In this document: in pieces, positions 38,901 to 44,806 of the stretch
Position numbering within the stretch: the stretch's first letter is position 1
Layout of the letters: every line of letters starts with the position of its first letter
Source: Escarpia spicata
Taxonomy: Eukaryota > Annelida > Polychaeta > Sabellida > Siboglinidae
DNA length: 64,000 nt
Direction of reading: 5' to 3'
NCBI GenBank assembly: GCA_963995525.1
Contig: OZ023207.1
Span: 33,738,681-33,802,680 of the forward strand
Notes under the pieces: generated by a model
What the model was told of the DNA's origin: nothing
Seen by the model: only the letters and a program-made list of their open reading frames with translations
Databases searched by the model: none
Program-made: the position numbers and the translations under genes

Positions 38901-41832
38901 GAGGTGATATTGGAAGACGCCATAACTTCAGCCACTCCGCTGTCTCGCCTGGAGTGGTGATATTGGAAGACGCCATAACTTCAGCCACTCCGCTGTCTCG
39001 GCTGGAGCAGTGATATTGGAAGACGCCATAACTTCAGCCACTCCGCTGTCGCGGCTGGAGCAGTGATATTGGAAGACGCCATAACTTCAGCCACTCCGCT
39101 GTCTCGGCTGGAGCAGTGATATTGGAAGACGCCATAACTTCAGCCACTCCGCTGTCTCGGCTGGAGCGGTGATATTGGAAGACGCCATAACTTCAGCCAC
39201 TCCGCTGTCTCGCCTGGAGCGGTGATATTGGAAGACGCCATAACTTCAGCCACTCCGCTGTCTCGGCTGGAGCGGTGATATTGGAAGACGCCATAACTTC
39301 AGCCACTCCGCTGTCTCGGCTGGAGCGGTGATATTGGAAGACGCCATAACTTCAGCCACTCCGCTGTCTCGGCTGGAGCGGTGATATTGGAAGACGCCAT
39401 AACTTCAGCCACTCCGCTGTCTCGGCTGGAGCGGTGATATTGGAAGACGCCATAACTTCAGCCACTCCGCTGTCTCGGCTGGAGAGGTGATATTGGAAGA
39501 CGCCATAACTTCAGCCACTCCGCTGTCTCGGCTGGAGCGGTGATATTGGAAGACGCCATAACTTCAGCCACTCCGCTGTCTCGGCTGGAGTGGTGATATT
39601 GGAAGATGCCATAACTTCAGCCACTCCGCTGTCTCGGCTGGAGCAGTGATATTGGAAGACGCCATAACTTCAGCCACTCCGCTGTCTCGCCTGGAGAGGT
39701 GATATTGGAAGACGCCATAACTTCAGCCACTCCGCTGTCTCGCCTGGAGAGGTGATATTGGAAGACGCCATAACTTCAGCCACTCCGCTGTCTCGCCTGG
39801 AGTGGTGATATTGGAAGACGCCATAACTTCAGCCACTCCGCTGTCTCGGCTGGAGCGGTGATATTGGAAGACACCATAACTTCACCCGCTCCACTGGAGT
39901 GGTGATATTGGAAGACACCATAACTTCACCCGCTCCACTGGAGTGGTGATATTGGAAGACGCCATAACATCACCCGCTCCACTGGAGCGGTGATATTGGA
40001 AGACGCCATAACATCACCCGCTCCACTGGAGCGGTGATATTGGAAGACGCCATAACTTCAGGTTATTATTATCACCTAAACTGGGGCACATTTCAAACGG
40101 TCTGGGAGGGCACAGTCGCATGGGCCCATTATAAAAGGTCTGCAGACACGCCAAATTCCTAAGGTCTAGAGGGGCACATGCCCCCAGGCCCCCTGGATCC
40201 GCCTATGACATAGTTGTTTATTGCTTGTATTTAAAATTTTGATCAAAAGTTTGGTGCCAGAGTAATGTGTACCACAACAGTAAGTAATTGTTAATATAAA
40301 AGTAATAAATTAGGTAAATTACAATTGCATTACTGTTATTAGTAAATTATGTACATATTGTTTTTGTTCAATCTATTACTATAAGTTCAATAATTATAAA
40401 TGTTACGGATCATTTATAATGCATTACACTATTACTGTTATCCCAAGCCTACTTAGGATACTAGCCTACTAACATATATGACATAGACATAATATAGTCA
40501 TATTATCATTGATATAGGTATATGCCATAGCGTTGTACTGTTACCTGATACTAGTCTATAGTAAACACTAAACAGGGCCCAGCCAGGCCTCTCATGCCAC
40601 CTTTGCCATTGGGTAAAAGGTAAACAAGCAAATAAATTTAGTACAAGCAACATTAATATGTATACTCATATGTCTAAATGTATGTGATTATAGCTGAATA
40701 ATTTGAAATTACTAACCTGTCTGGAAGAACCTTTGCGAACGATGCATCTGATGACGTTGTGACTGAACCCACGGGCCACGGCCACGGCCACAGTCCACTG
40801 GCACTGTCACCAAACTTCTGTTTACTTTGTTTCATTCCACTCATTGCCTAAACTCTGTATTCCATAACATCAACAGCACCAAAAGGTGGGGTCAAACATC
40901 AATATCACCCATAACTCGCGATCACGAGAAGAGAAGAACGTGATTCCACACAAAGTTCAATGTAAGGTAAAATCGAAGCAAACGACCGGATTCGGTGGAA
41001 ACAAAAAACAAGAGCTCAGTATTTCTATTAATAAAAAACTGAACTAACACGTATGCATAAACGAACTAGGATATTATTGGGGAGTACTTGATGCCTCTGT
41101 TTTTTATTAAATTACTAAGAAACGCAAGAAGCAAAACAATCGAATTGAGGGAGTAGTTTTAACATTATTATATTCCTGGTATGAAACTATAAGGAATAAT
41201 GGAAGGAATGCATTTAGATCCTAGACCCCGGCCTTTTGCATACGTCCTACATGTAATATGTATAGCTATGCCTAGGACCTAGTAGAGGTAGGAGCGGTTT
41301 CAAGGTAAGTAAAACTTTGCCGGTTTAAAAATAAAATATTGGTAAAAAATGTAGTTGTAAGACAAGTCAAGAGCGAAATCCCGGATTCTACACGAGTGCC
41401 AAACATTATACTTCGAATACATAGTATTATAATTCACTAAAGACAAACGGGCCAAAATCACCATCTAGGCAGGTCGAAAGAGACCCTCCTCCGTATTGTC
41501 TATTAACAATGTTGACATATGATGAGCGATAATGTGGACCACACACTCCCCGCCTGACCGGTCCTGACTAGCGCGTCGTACAACGACCTGGAGGTAAAAC
41601 AGTTTTCATAAGGTCCTAATAATATAGGCCAGTTAAGTAAAAGATTACCGTAATCTTATACAAGTCAAGATGCAAATGTAACTCACAACTTCACGAGCCA
41701 TTCTCCTGTCAGCAAATCGCGCCAGTTTGTTTCGGTAATCGTCGTTATGTGTTCCTCTTCGATCCCCGATGCAACAATAACAATGGACAAAAAGGCTATT
41801 CCACCAGCTATTAACATATCTATGTAATGCAT
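13129..41832 (-). CDS. TMX1: TMX1-type thioredoxin-related transmembrane protein, six exons, 3' end not found
   Basis: Exons (minus strand, 5' to 3'): 41832-41687, 26020-25896, 19273-19228, 18683-18555, 13730-13685, 13230-13129. All junctions are GT-AG and all phases fit, giving 198 residues. Residues 5-24 are a hydrophobic signal sequence. The thioredoxin domain has the active site 'YAPWCPACKAL' (C54, C57) as in TMX1 of vertebrates, 'IADVDVTMNPG', and cis-proline P102 in 'GRFMVTSLPTLFH'. Residues 150-164 are the short amphipathic segment, and the membrane helix is about 178-198, beginning 'GFPVWVSYIVF'. TMX1 is an ER membrane oxidoreductase of the PDI family that acts on disulfides of membrane-bound substrates. 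The human protein is about 280 residues; the cytosolic tail is missing here and may lie beyond the left edge. Confidence 0.93.
13560..13684 (-). repeat. Two tandem copies of TMX1 exon 5 with donor site
   Basis: Copy 2 (13684-13631, 54 nt) reads in frame from exon 5 as V-S-N-R then 'SMLSLFGKVAFVVR' and ends with the same context 'gtcagg|gtgagt' at 13631/13630. Copy 3 starts 'gtgagtagcttaaattt', resembles exon 5 at 'tttattcttcaaa', but has lost the donor and runs into a stop. Using the second donor would insert 18 residues in frame before exon 6. Confidence 0.75.
13685..13730 (-). CDS. TMX1: TMX1 exon 5 (46 nt juxtamembrane microexon)
   Basis: Acceptor 'actgtttcag', donor 'gtgagtaatc'. It carries phase 2 in and phase 0 out, exactly what exons 4 and 6 require, and encodes 'MECLSLFFKMAVIVR'. 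The alignment to vertebrate TMX1 between the domain and the membrane helix keeps the same length. Two imperfect copies of this exon follow directly downstream (13684-13560). Confidence 0.85.
13840..15060 (-). mobile_element. 5'-truncated LINE, reverse transcriptase pseudogene
   Basis: The minus-strand frame at 14809-14450 encodes 'GVKQGGKLSPLLFNIYMD' (RT motif B) and 'HLIYADDPLLFAFS' (catalytic YADD). A second frame at 14434-14216 continues with 'CKYLGHVISNNL'. The 3' end is probably the ataata run at 13845-13858, as expected for a LINE tail. Sequence up to about 15060 looks like upstream RT with damaged frames. It lies in TMX1 intron 4, between exons 4 and 5. Confidence 0.8.
15224..15552. 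repeat. 28-bp minisatellite, about 12 copies
   Basis: The unit contains 'tgaacatgtatactgtatac' then agcctgta. It includes the near-palindromes acatgt and gtatactgtatac, so each unit can form a small hairpin. All three minus frames are open through it, by repetition only. Confidence 0.95.
15904..17395. repeat. 24-bp minisatellite, about 62 copies, 336-bp higher-order period
   Basis: The unit is 'ctgtattatgtaaccaatac' plus tgca. A diagnostic variant TGCTCT recurs at 15955, 16291 and 16627, i.e. every 336 bp (14 units), showing block duplication. Every unit holds a CCAAT pentamer. Because 24 is divisible by three, open frames of 448 and 544 codons appear on the two strands; these are not genes. 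Confidence 0.95.
17400..18554. other. TMX1 intron sequence, nothing recognised
   Basis: Intron between exons 4 and 5. No repeat family or domain recognised; the small open frames look random. Confidence 0.45.
18555..18683 (-). CDS. TMX1: TMX1 exon 4 (end of thioredoxin domain)
   Basis: Acceptor 'ctttacag', donor gtaagt. It encodes 'TKDGTFRVYAGSREDTEL' and 'YTQLQPLPWYWAPDSL'. This aligns with the vertebrate TMX1 segment that has a tryptophan-rich linker before the membrane anchor. Confidence 0.93.
18684..19227. other. TMX1 intron between exons 3 and 4, nothing recognised
   Basis: AT-rich, no tandem repeat, no domain. Confidence 0.5.
19228..19273 (-). CDS. TMX1: TMX1 exon 3 (46 nt, cis-proline)
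   Basis: Acceptor 'tttttcctatctcctgcag' has a good pyrimidine tract; donor is gtaagt. It encodes 'LTGRFMVTSLPTLF', with the conserved cis-Pro loop facing the active site. Too short for any open-frame search. Confidence 0.93.
19467..19915. repeat. R1/R2 interspersed repeat copy containing the empty site of the TA-target element
   Basis: Runs from 'aatgggccaagaggccctg' across 'aatacgtctatatgtgacc' into 'gataagtcggaaaaattg'. It matches 3436-3482 joined to 7056-7430 with no insertion. It therefore records the pre-insertion sequence for the element at 3483-7055. Confidence 0.8.
20827..20917. repeat. (CA)n microsatellite, about 45 units
   Basis: Uninterrupted dinucleotide run followed by an aaaat/aaataaa tract. 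It probably grew at the 3' tail of the neighbouring LINE. Confidence 0.95.
20918..22541 (-). mobile_element. 5'-truncated LINE inserted in the Tc1 element
   Basis: Minus-strand frames 22494-21823 and 21808-21137 give most of an RT: 'LNAHKASSPDGVKNKVI', 'FIDFSSAFNTIEPYVL' (motif A), 'SGAPQGCVLSPTLFNI' (motif B), then 'NVGKTKELLIDNRK' and 'FKYLGTFYDNKLSFTD'. The catalytic FADD motif is encoded between them (about 21815) but in a shifted frame, so the copy is inactive. The 5' truncation at 22541 abuts the transposase start codon. The 3' side runs into an A/T-rich tract and the (CA)n block at 20827-20917. Confidence 0.88.
22543..23571 (+). pseudogene. Tc1 transposase, frameshifted
   Basis: Begins 'MGKKSSLTEVLRAQIVTL'. 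It shows the paired helix-turn-helix DNA-binding region ('GYTERDISAKL', then 'GRPRKTT' as linker, then 'SLSTVSRRLSKEFGLKS'). The catalytic acidic triad is recognisable: first Asp in 'VLFSDEST', second in 'SMQDGAPC', Glu in 'SPDLNPIENLW'. The frame shifts near 23112 and again near 23330, so three frames are needed to follow it. The length without the shifts is typical of Tc1 (about 340 residues). Function would be cut-and-paste transposition at TA; this copy is dead. Confidence 0.93.
24130..24530 (-). pseudogene. LINE RT fragment with R1 repeat flanks
   Basis: Minus frame 24471-24229 encodes 'GENLSPLLFAIYLNDFEQ' and 'SHNYKGLDMAE'. It is the same family as 8240-8625. R1 phrase 'gaaatctgtatttgattg' precedes it at about 24160 (reverse orientation). 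Too short to type. Confidence 0.7.
24560..25100. repeat. R1 interspersed repeat, two tandem partial copies
   Basis: Same organisation as 9836-10370, ending 'ttggaccttcggccaaaagg' then actaaaaat. It contains 'gagaaaaagttgctgaacag' twice. Confidence 0.8.
25101..25895. other. TMX1 intron 2 sequence, nothing recognised apart from an AT run
   Basis: A short (AT)n block lies at 25459-25490. No domains or other repeats were recognised. Confidence 0.45.
25896..26020 (-). CDS. TMX1: TMX1 exon 2 (CPAC active site)
   Basis: Acceptor 'ttctatgcag' immediately precedes 26020; donor 'gtaaataaatg' begins at 25895. It encodes 'YAPWCPACKALSPAW' and 'NFRIADVDVTMNP'. Both redox cysteines are present. Confidence 0.95.
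26532..27197. mobile_element. Non-autonomous hAT-like element
   Basis: The ends are CAGGGCTGCGTTCAA at 26532 and, reversed, CAGGGCTGGGTCCAA at 27197. This is the CAG...CTG terminal pattern of hAT elements. Subterminal regions on both sides are rich in 'aattacaatta' and its reverse complement. No transposase is inside. I did not find a convincing 8-bp target duplication. It lies in TMX1 intron 1. Confidence 0.6.
27339..30043. repeat. 41-bp minisatellite, about 66 copies
   Basis: The unit is 'acaactgcttcatgtacgta' followed by gtcagataccgcccacagtgt. Between about 28150 and 28620, units with tacgta and taagta alternate strictly, giving an 82-bp dimer period. One unit near 29866 has lost a base. 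Because 41 is not a multiple of three, no long frame results. Largest array of the window, in TMX1 intron 1. Confidence 0.96.
30044..30229. other. Short unique spacer between two minisatellites
   Basis: 186 bp without a recognised feature. Confidence 0.5.
30230..31141. repeat. 21-bp minisatellite, about 43 copies
   Basis: The unit is 'cactctaacccacacatgca' plus g. The variant 'gcagcacactaacacaca' recurs at 30461, 30692 and 30944, i.e. spacings of 11 and 12 units, showing block duplication. Long frames on both strands (up to 324 codons) are by-products. Confidence 0.95.
31142..32003. other. TMX1 intron 1, nothing recognised
   Basis: Unique-looking sequence with only short open frames. Confidence 0.4.
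32006..32950. mobile_element. Pogo/Tigger-like non-autonomous transposon
   Basis: Inverted ends: 32006 'cagtataacatgcttataac' then gaac; right end at 32950 reversed reads cagtgtaacacgcttataac then gaac (two mismatches in 24). Both are flanked by TA (32004-32005, 32951-32952). CAGT ends and TA targets fit the pogo/Tc1 group. Subterminal copies of 'ttcgttata' occur on both sides. No transposase frame is inside; the 132-codon frame at 32489 has no similarity I recognise. Confidence 0.8.
32140..32312. mobile_element. Small MITE nested in the pogo-like element
   Basis: Inverted ends ctggggccagtttcatgaa (32140) and ttcatgaaaccggccccag (to 32312), about 21 bp with one mismatch, in a 173-bp element. 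It sits inside the pogo-like copy and is therefore younger than it. Confidence 0.75.
32953..36124. other. Long AT-rich part of TMX1 intron 1
   Basis: No family recognised. A small inverted repeat lies at about 33027-33055 (attaattggta / taccaattaat). Two minus frames at 35012-34782 and 34656-34366 lie in order and are listed separately; everything else is low complexity. Confidence 0.4.
34366..34656 (-). CDS. Hypothetical open frame, possible exon or repeat remnant
   Basis: 96 codons with varied composition, including 'LLPGDSCHICQTQAPIV' (a CxxC) and 'SPIAELVRRHH'. It is not repetitive, which sets it apart from most frames here. I do not recognise it. It could be part of a gene nested in the TMX1 intron together with the first-exon candidate at 40844-40717, or a decayed transposon frame. 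The splice context was not resolved. Confidence 0.2.
   Translation of the reverse strand: MQMYSKKSASWYAVPSKTANTYRDVIDIQTDVVQRRMLDTEPEPVSQRRELLPGDSCHICQTQAPIVPSPIAELVRRHHILMLSNLHSTLVSCQSS
36125..37668. mobile_element. hAT-type MITE with internally expanded 53-bp minisatellite
   Basis: Left end CAGGGGCGTATCCAG (36125); right end 'ccccctggatccgcctatg' (to 37668). Both outer segments match the compact copy at 49211-49533, e.g. 'actggcggccaaaccaaat' near the left end and 'gggcccattataaaaggtc' near the right. Between them the short core has been amplified into the array at 36221-37523. Confidence 0.8.
36221..37523. repeat. 53-bp minisatellite array 1, about 25 copies
   Basis: The unit begins 'cgccataacttcagccactc' and continues cgctgtctcggctggagcggtgatattggaaga in pieces. 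The last few units are 44-bp deletion variants (cccgctccactggag). A single unexpanded counterpart lies at about 49308-49358. Confidence 0.95.
37524..38156. repeat. Duplicated spacer, copy 1
   Basis: Holds the right end of the hAT-type MITE and about 490 bp of flank. Nearly identical to 40058-40695. Breakpoint at 38156/38157: 'gattatagctg' joins straight into array sequence 'agcagtgatattgaaagac'. Confidence 0.9.
38157..40057. repeat. 53-bp minisatellite array 2, about 36 copies, 795-bp internal period
   Basis: Starts inside a unit that equals 36723 in array 1 (same 'attgaaagac' variant). The variant 'ctgtcgcggc' occurs at 36817, 38251 and 39046; the last two are 795 bp (15 units) apart. Array 2 has therefore doubled internally after the larger duplication. 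Confidence 0.93.
40058..40716. repeat. Duplicated spacer, copy 2
   Basis: Second copy of 37524-38156, ending at about 40695 ('gattatagctg'), followed by the original flank 'aataatttgaaatt'. Confidence 0.9.
40717..40844 (-). CDS. Candidate first exon: alternative TMX1 start or a nested gene
   Basis: The ATG at 40844 has an in-frame TAG two codons upstream. 42 codons follow ('MSGMKQSKQKFGDSASG', a WPWPWP run, 'SVTTSSDASFAKVLPD'), ending in phase 2 at donor 'acag|gttagt' (40717/40716). Phase 2 is what TMX1 exon 2 needs, so splicing 40717 to 26020 would keep frame and give a form without signal sequence. The similarity of 'TTSSDASFAKVL' to thioredoxin N-termini is weak. It could equally be exon 1 of an unrelated gene on the same strand. 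Confidence 0.5.
40845..41686. other. TMX1 intron 1, region next to exon 1
   Basis: Unique sequence with more CpG than the flanks. No repeats recognised; it may hold a promoter for the exon at 40844, which cannot be shown. Confidence 0.35.
41687..41832 (-). CDS. TMX1: TMX1 exon 1 (start codon, signal sequence)
   Basis: The ATG at 41832 is preceded in frame by a TAG, so the start is well supported; a second in-frame ATG follows five codons later. The exon encodes the hydrophobic leader and 'ITETNWRDLLTGEWLVK', the first strand and helix of the thioredoxin fold. It ends in phase 2 at donor gtgagt (41686-41681). Confidence 0.92.
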
Positions 41833-43509
41833 GTTGTCAAACTAAATTAAGGCGCATTACATCAAGCGAACAACACGCATTTGCTTTCGTATCGACACTC
41901 GTGACTGACGCAAATCGGATGAGCCCAAAAGGCATATGCGGGGTCAGATCACAATTATTTTTTTTTTTCATAGGAGACTGTATTCATGTGTACAAGACAT
42001 ATACACGACCACGAAACGATTCGGATTTAATAAAAATGGTACGTGTCATTACAAGTCACGTTACTGTCATGTTGCAGAAAGATCGTAAAACTCTATGATT
42101 TTGTTTTCTGCATGGAAATATAGCATGAACCAGGAAGTAAAATAATAACACTTCCTGGCTGGACAGCACTACAAGCAAGTTTAGGGGTCATGACACAATA
42201 GCAACCAGTCAATCAATCTTTATTTCAGACAAAAAAAGCGTACATGTAATATTCATTATGTCCATAGTAAAACAGTAAAATTAAAAAGTTAAACAGTTAA
42301 CACAGTTAGACTTCCTAAAAAAGGGCAGTGTATTTTTTAGAAATTACTTTTTATAAAATTCATCTGCTCTGACATTTATAGTGCATTTGAGTAGTCATAT
42401 TTCCAGGTGTGATTGTAGAAGCTGTTGACAGTAACATTTTGTATTTTTAGCTGATTTTACTAAGCGGAAGGGTATTTGGCAACAATTTGGCTAGTTAATT
42501 TACCCTTTAGTCGGATTATAATAGTATATATACTGCCTGCATCCATCCGATCGTAAATATTGACGGGTTGTTAAGGTTCCTCTCCGTCTCGTGTCTTCCT
42601 TCTTTCAGCAGTTTGGGCATTGCGCAATGGATATAGAAGTCTGGAGTCTTACCTCACAAAGTGTTGTCGCTCGCCAAGCCGTGTACAACGTCGTGTGGTT
42701 ATTGCATTGTTTCCTCGCGGCTAATTAAGGGTCTATTAGTTTGTCAATAAATATAACAAACACGCGTTTTACGCAGATTCATCATGAACATTGAGTTTAT
42801 TCATCCGTACTTCGGATACAGCGTCCGTACACCGTCTTACGTACATATGCATGAACGTCAACGGCTTCTTAATTGTTCTTCATATAATTGTGTCCGGGAA
42901 TTTAGAGTTCCAAACATAAAGCAAAATATAAACCGACATGGTTTATAATTGACGAAATTTTGATAGTCCTAAAATGTAGGGAACATTTTCCTAGTTCGAA
43001 CCCCGCGGAGAGCGTCAAACGTCCTCCCTTTTGTGTAATAAGTGCCGCCCTCGTCGAATTTCCAATGTATAGCCTCCTTTTAAACAAAACTAGCTTGGCA
43101 CTCGGCCAGTTTTTGGGAGCACTTTCAAGCTAGGAATAATCCAACCGCTTGGTAGCGCGCCAGTTGAAATTATGGCACTACGGATGCGTCATAAAGTGGG
43201 GACGGAGGTTGGCATACATTTGTATAATTACATGCTTCCATGCAGAAAACTCTTAATCCAGGACAATATTTCAGGGCGGTGAACTTACGTCCTAAAAAAA
43301 CGCTATCACCCTAGCTTTGTTCGCTATGTTTATACGGGAGGCCATCGTCTTCCCTTTTGAAACAAACACTCTCGTATTCACACCCGAATGCCCTAAGCTG
43401 ACCTTAGATGATGACATCCACCTGTTTGCCGTTATGTAGCTATGAATCTGGAGTTTCTGTTAAAACCTACAGCTTTCCTCTAATTATTCTCTAATTAGCC
43501 ACGGTGGTT
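41833..43509. other. Upstream region of TMX1
   Basis: Contains the presumed TMX1 promoter (no TATA box recognised). A short LINE 3'-end remnant lies at about 42205-42340 ('tctttatttcagacaaaa', 'tattcattatgtccatag'), resembling 13860-13930. CpG is fairly frequent around 42540-43480. No coding exon recognised. Confidence 0.35.
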
Positions 43510-43515
43510 CTATAC

Positions 43516-44806
43516 TACGGTGGTTGGGAGAGGACATAGCAAAATTATTTTACTTTTGGGGAGAGGATATAGAAAATTTTTATTTTTGGTCTTCGAAAAA
43601 TATTTTTTACGGTGCCTGGGAGAGGACATAGCAAAATTTTATTTTTTGTCTTCGAAAAATATTTTTTATGGTGGCTGGGAGAGGATATAACAACATTTTT
43701 TTTATAGTTATTTTTATCTCGAGATCTCGACGTTTTATCTCGAGATCTCGAGTTATGAAAGCGAGGCGAGTGAGAAGAACGTCGTGATTCGTGGTCATGG
43801 ATGCGGAAAAGTCGTTTGATTGGTAAGTTTATTAGCTGAAATCATTTAGATTGGTATAATTCGTAAGGCACACCATATGTCCATTATGATCGTTCGTGGG
43901 TGTGTAGGTGGAGTAGTAGCCTTACGTTACGGCAAGTTACGCCACGGACACGGTTTAAGTTAGGTGATCGATAGACGATAGCTGCGCCAACTAACAAAAT
44001 TTTGTATAGTTGTGGCTTAGGACCATACATAACTTATACATATATACGGTGTCGACTTATTGCTATAAGCTGACGTCATGCCATTCGATCAACGCCAGAT
44101 ATTAAAATTATTGTCAAAAACGTCACATGACATTCGCCTTGCTACGAGGTTTGCGCTGCATACGCTAGATGGCAGCATTTAAGTAAAAAATGTACAGTTC
44201 TCCAGCAGACGACACTGGAAGAAGAGGAAAATGTCAAAACTTGTTCCTATTTTGGCAACTGGAAAAGGCAAAGCAAATTAATACAAGCTTGTATTATCTC
44301 CTTTGAGCAGCGGTAGTAGCAGCAGCATTTGTTTGCGGTCGCCTCTGAAATAGCACGTGGTTCTTGGACATGGGGAGTGGTCAACCTCATTCGATTGCCA
44401 GTGTCGGTGAACGTTCCGCTCGCGTATCTCACTCCATCTACTCCTGGAGGAAGTGATAGGATCAACAATATCCATTAGTCCACTGACAATAATTATAAAT
44501 CGACTGACTTAAGTCAATTTTAGCTCATACACACATAATTTCATGTTATATGTGCACTGTGGCTACTCCACATACAATTTAACCACAAGACTGTCACAGT
44601 TTAAATAGGGTTGAAACTAAAAAGGGCCCTTTTTCCTGAGCTCAACATAGTGAACTGTATGTATCTGGTACTTCAGTTCAGAAATATTGATGTGAGAACT
44701 ACATTGTCTTCAGGGATTTGTGTAACCCAACGTTTGAGGTTAGGGATTTATGTGATCTCACTCTAGGAAGGCATGTATATATAGGTCATCTAATAAATTC
44801 CACAGT
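43516..44806 (+). repeat. Left inverted arm
   Basis: Includes the palindromic cluster 'tctcgagatctcgacg' / 'tctcgagatctcgag' at about 43718-43753, also present in arm 2 at about 48147-48178. A 73-codon frame (44468-44247, minus) has a close counterpart in arm 2 (47456-47677, plus). Confidence 0.88.

Noticed and set aside
42985..43015. tRNA-like B box (agttcgaaccccgc)
   Set aside because: No A box or cloverleaf can be built around it.
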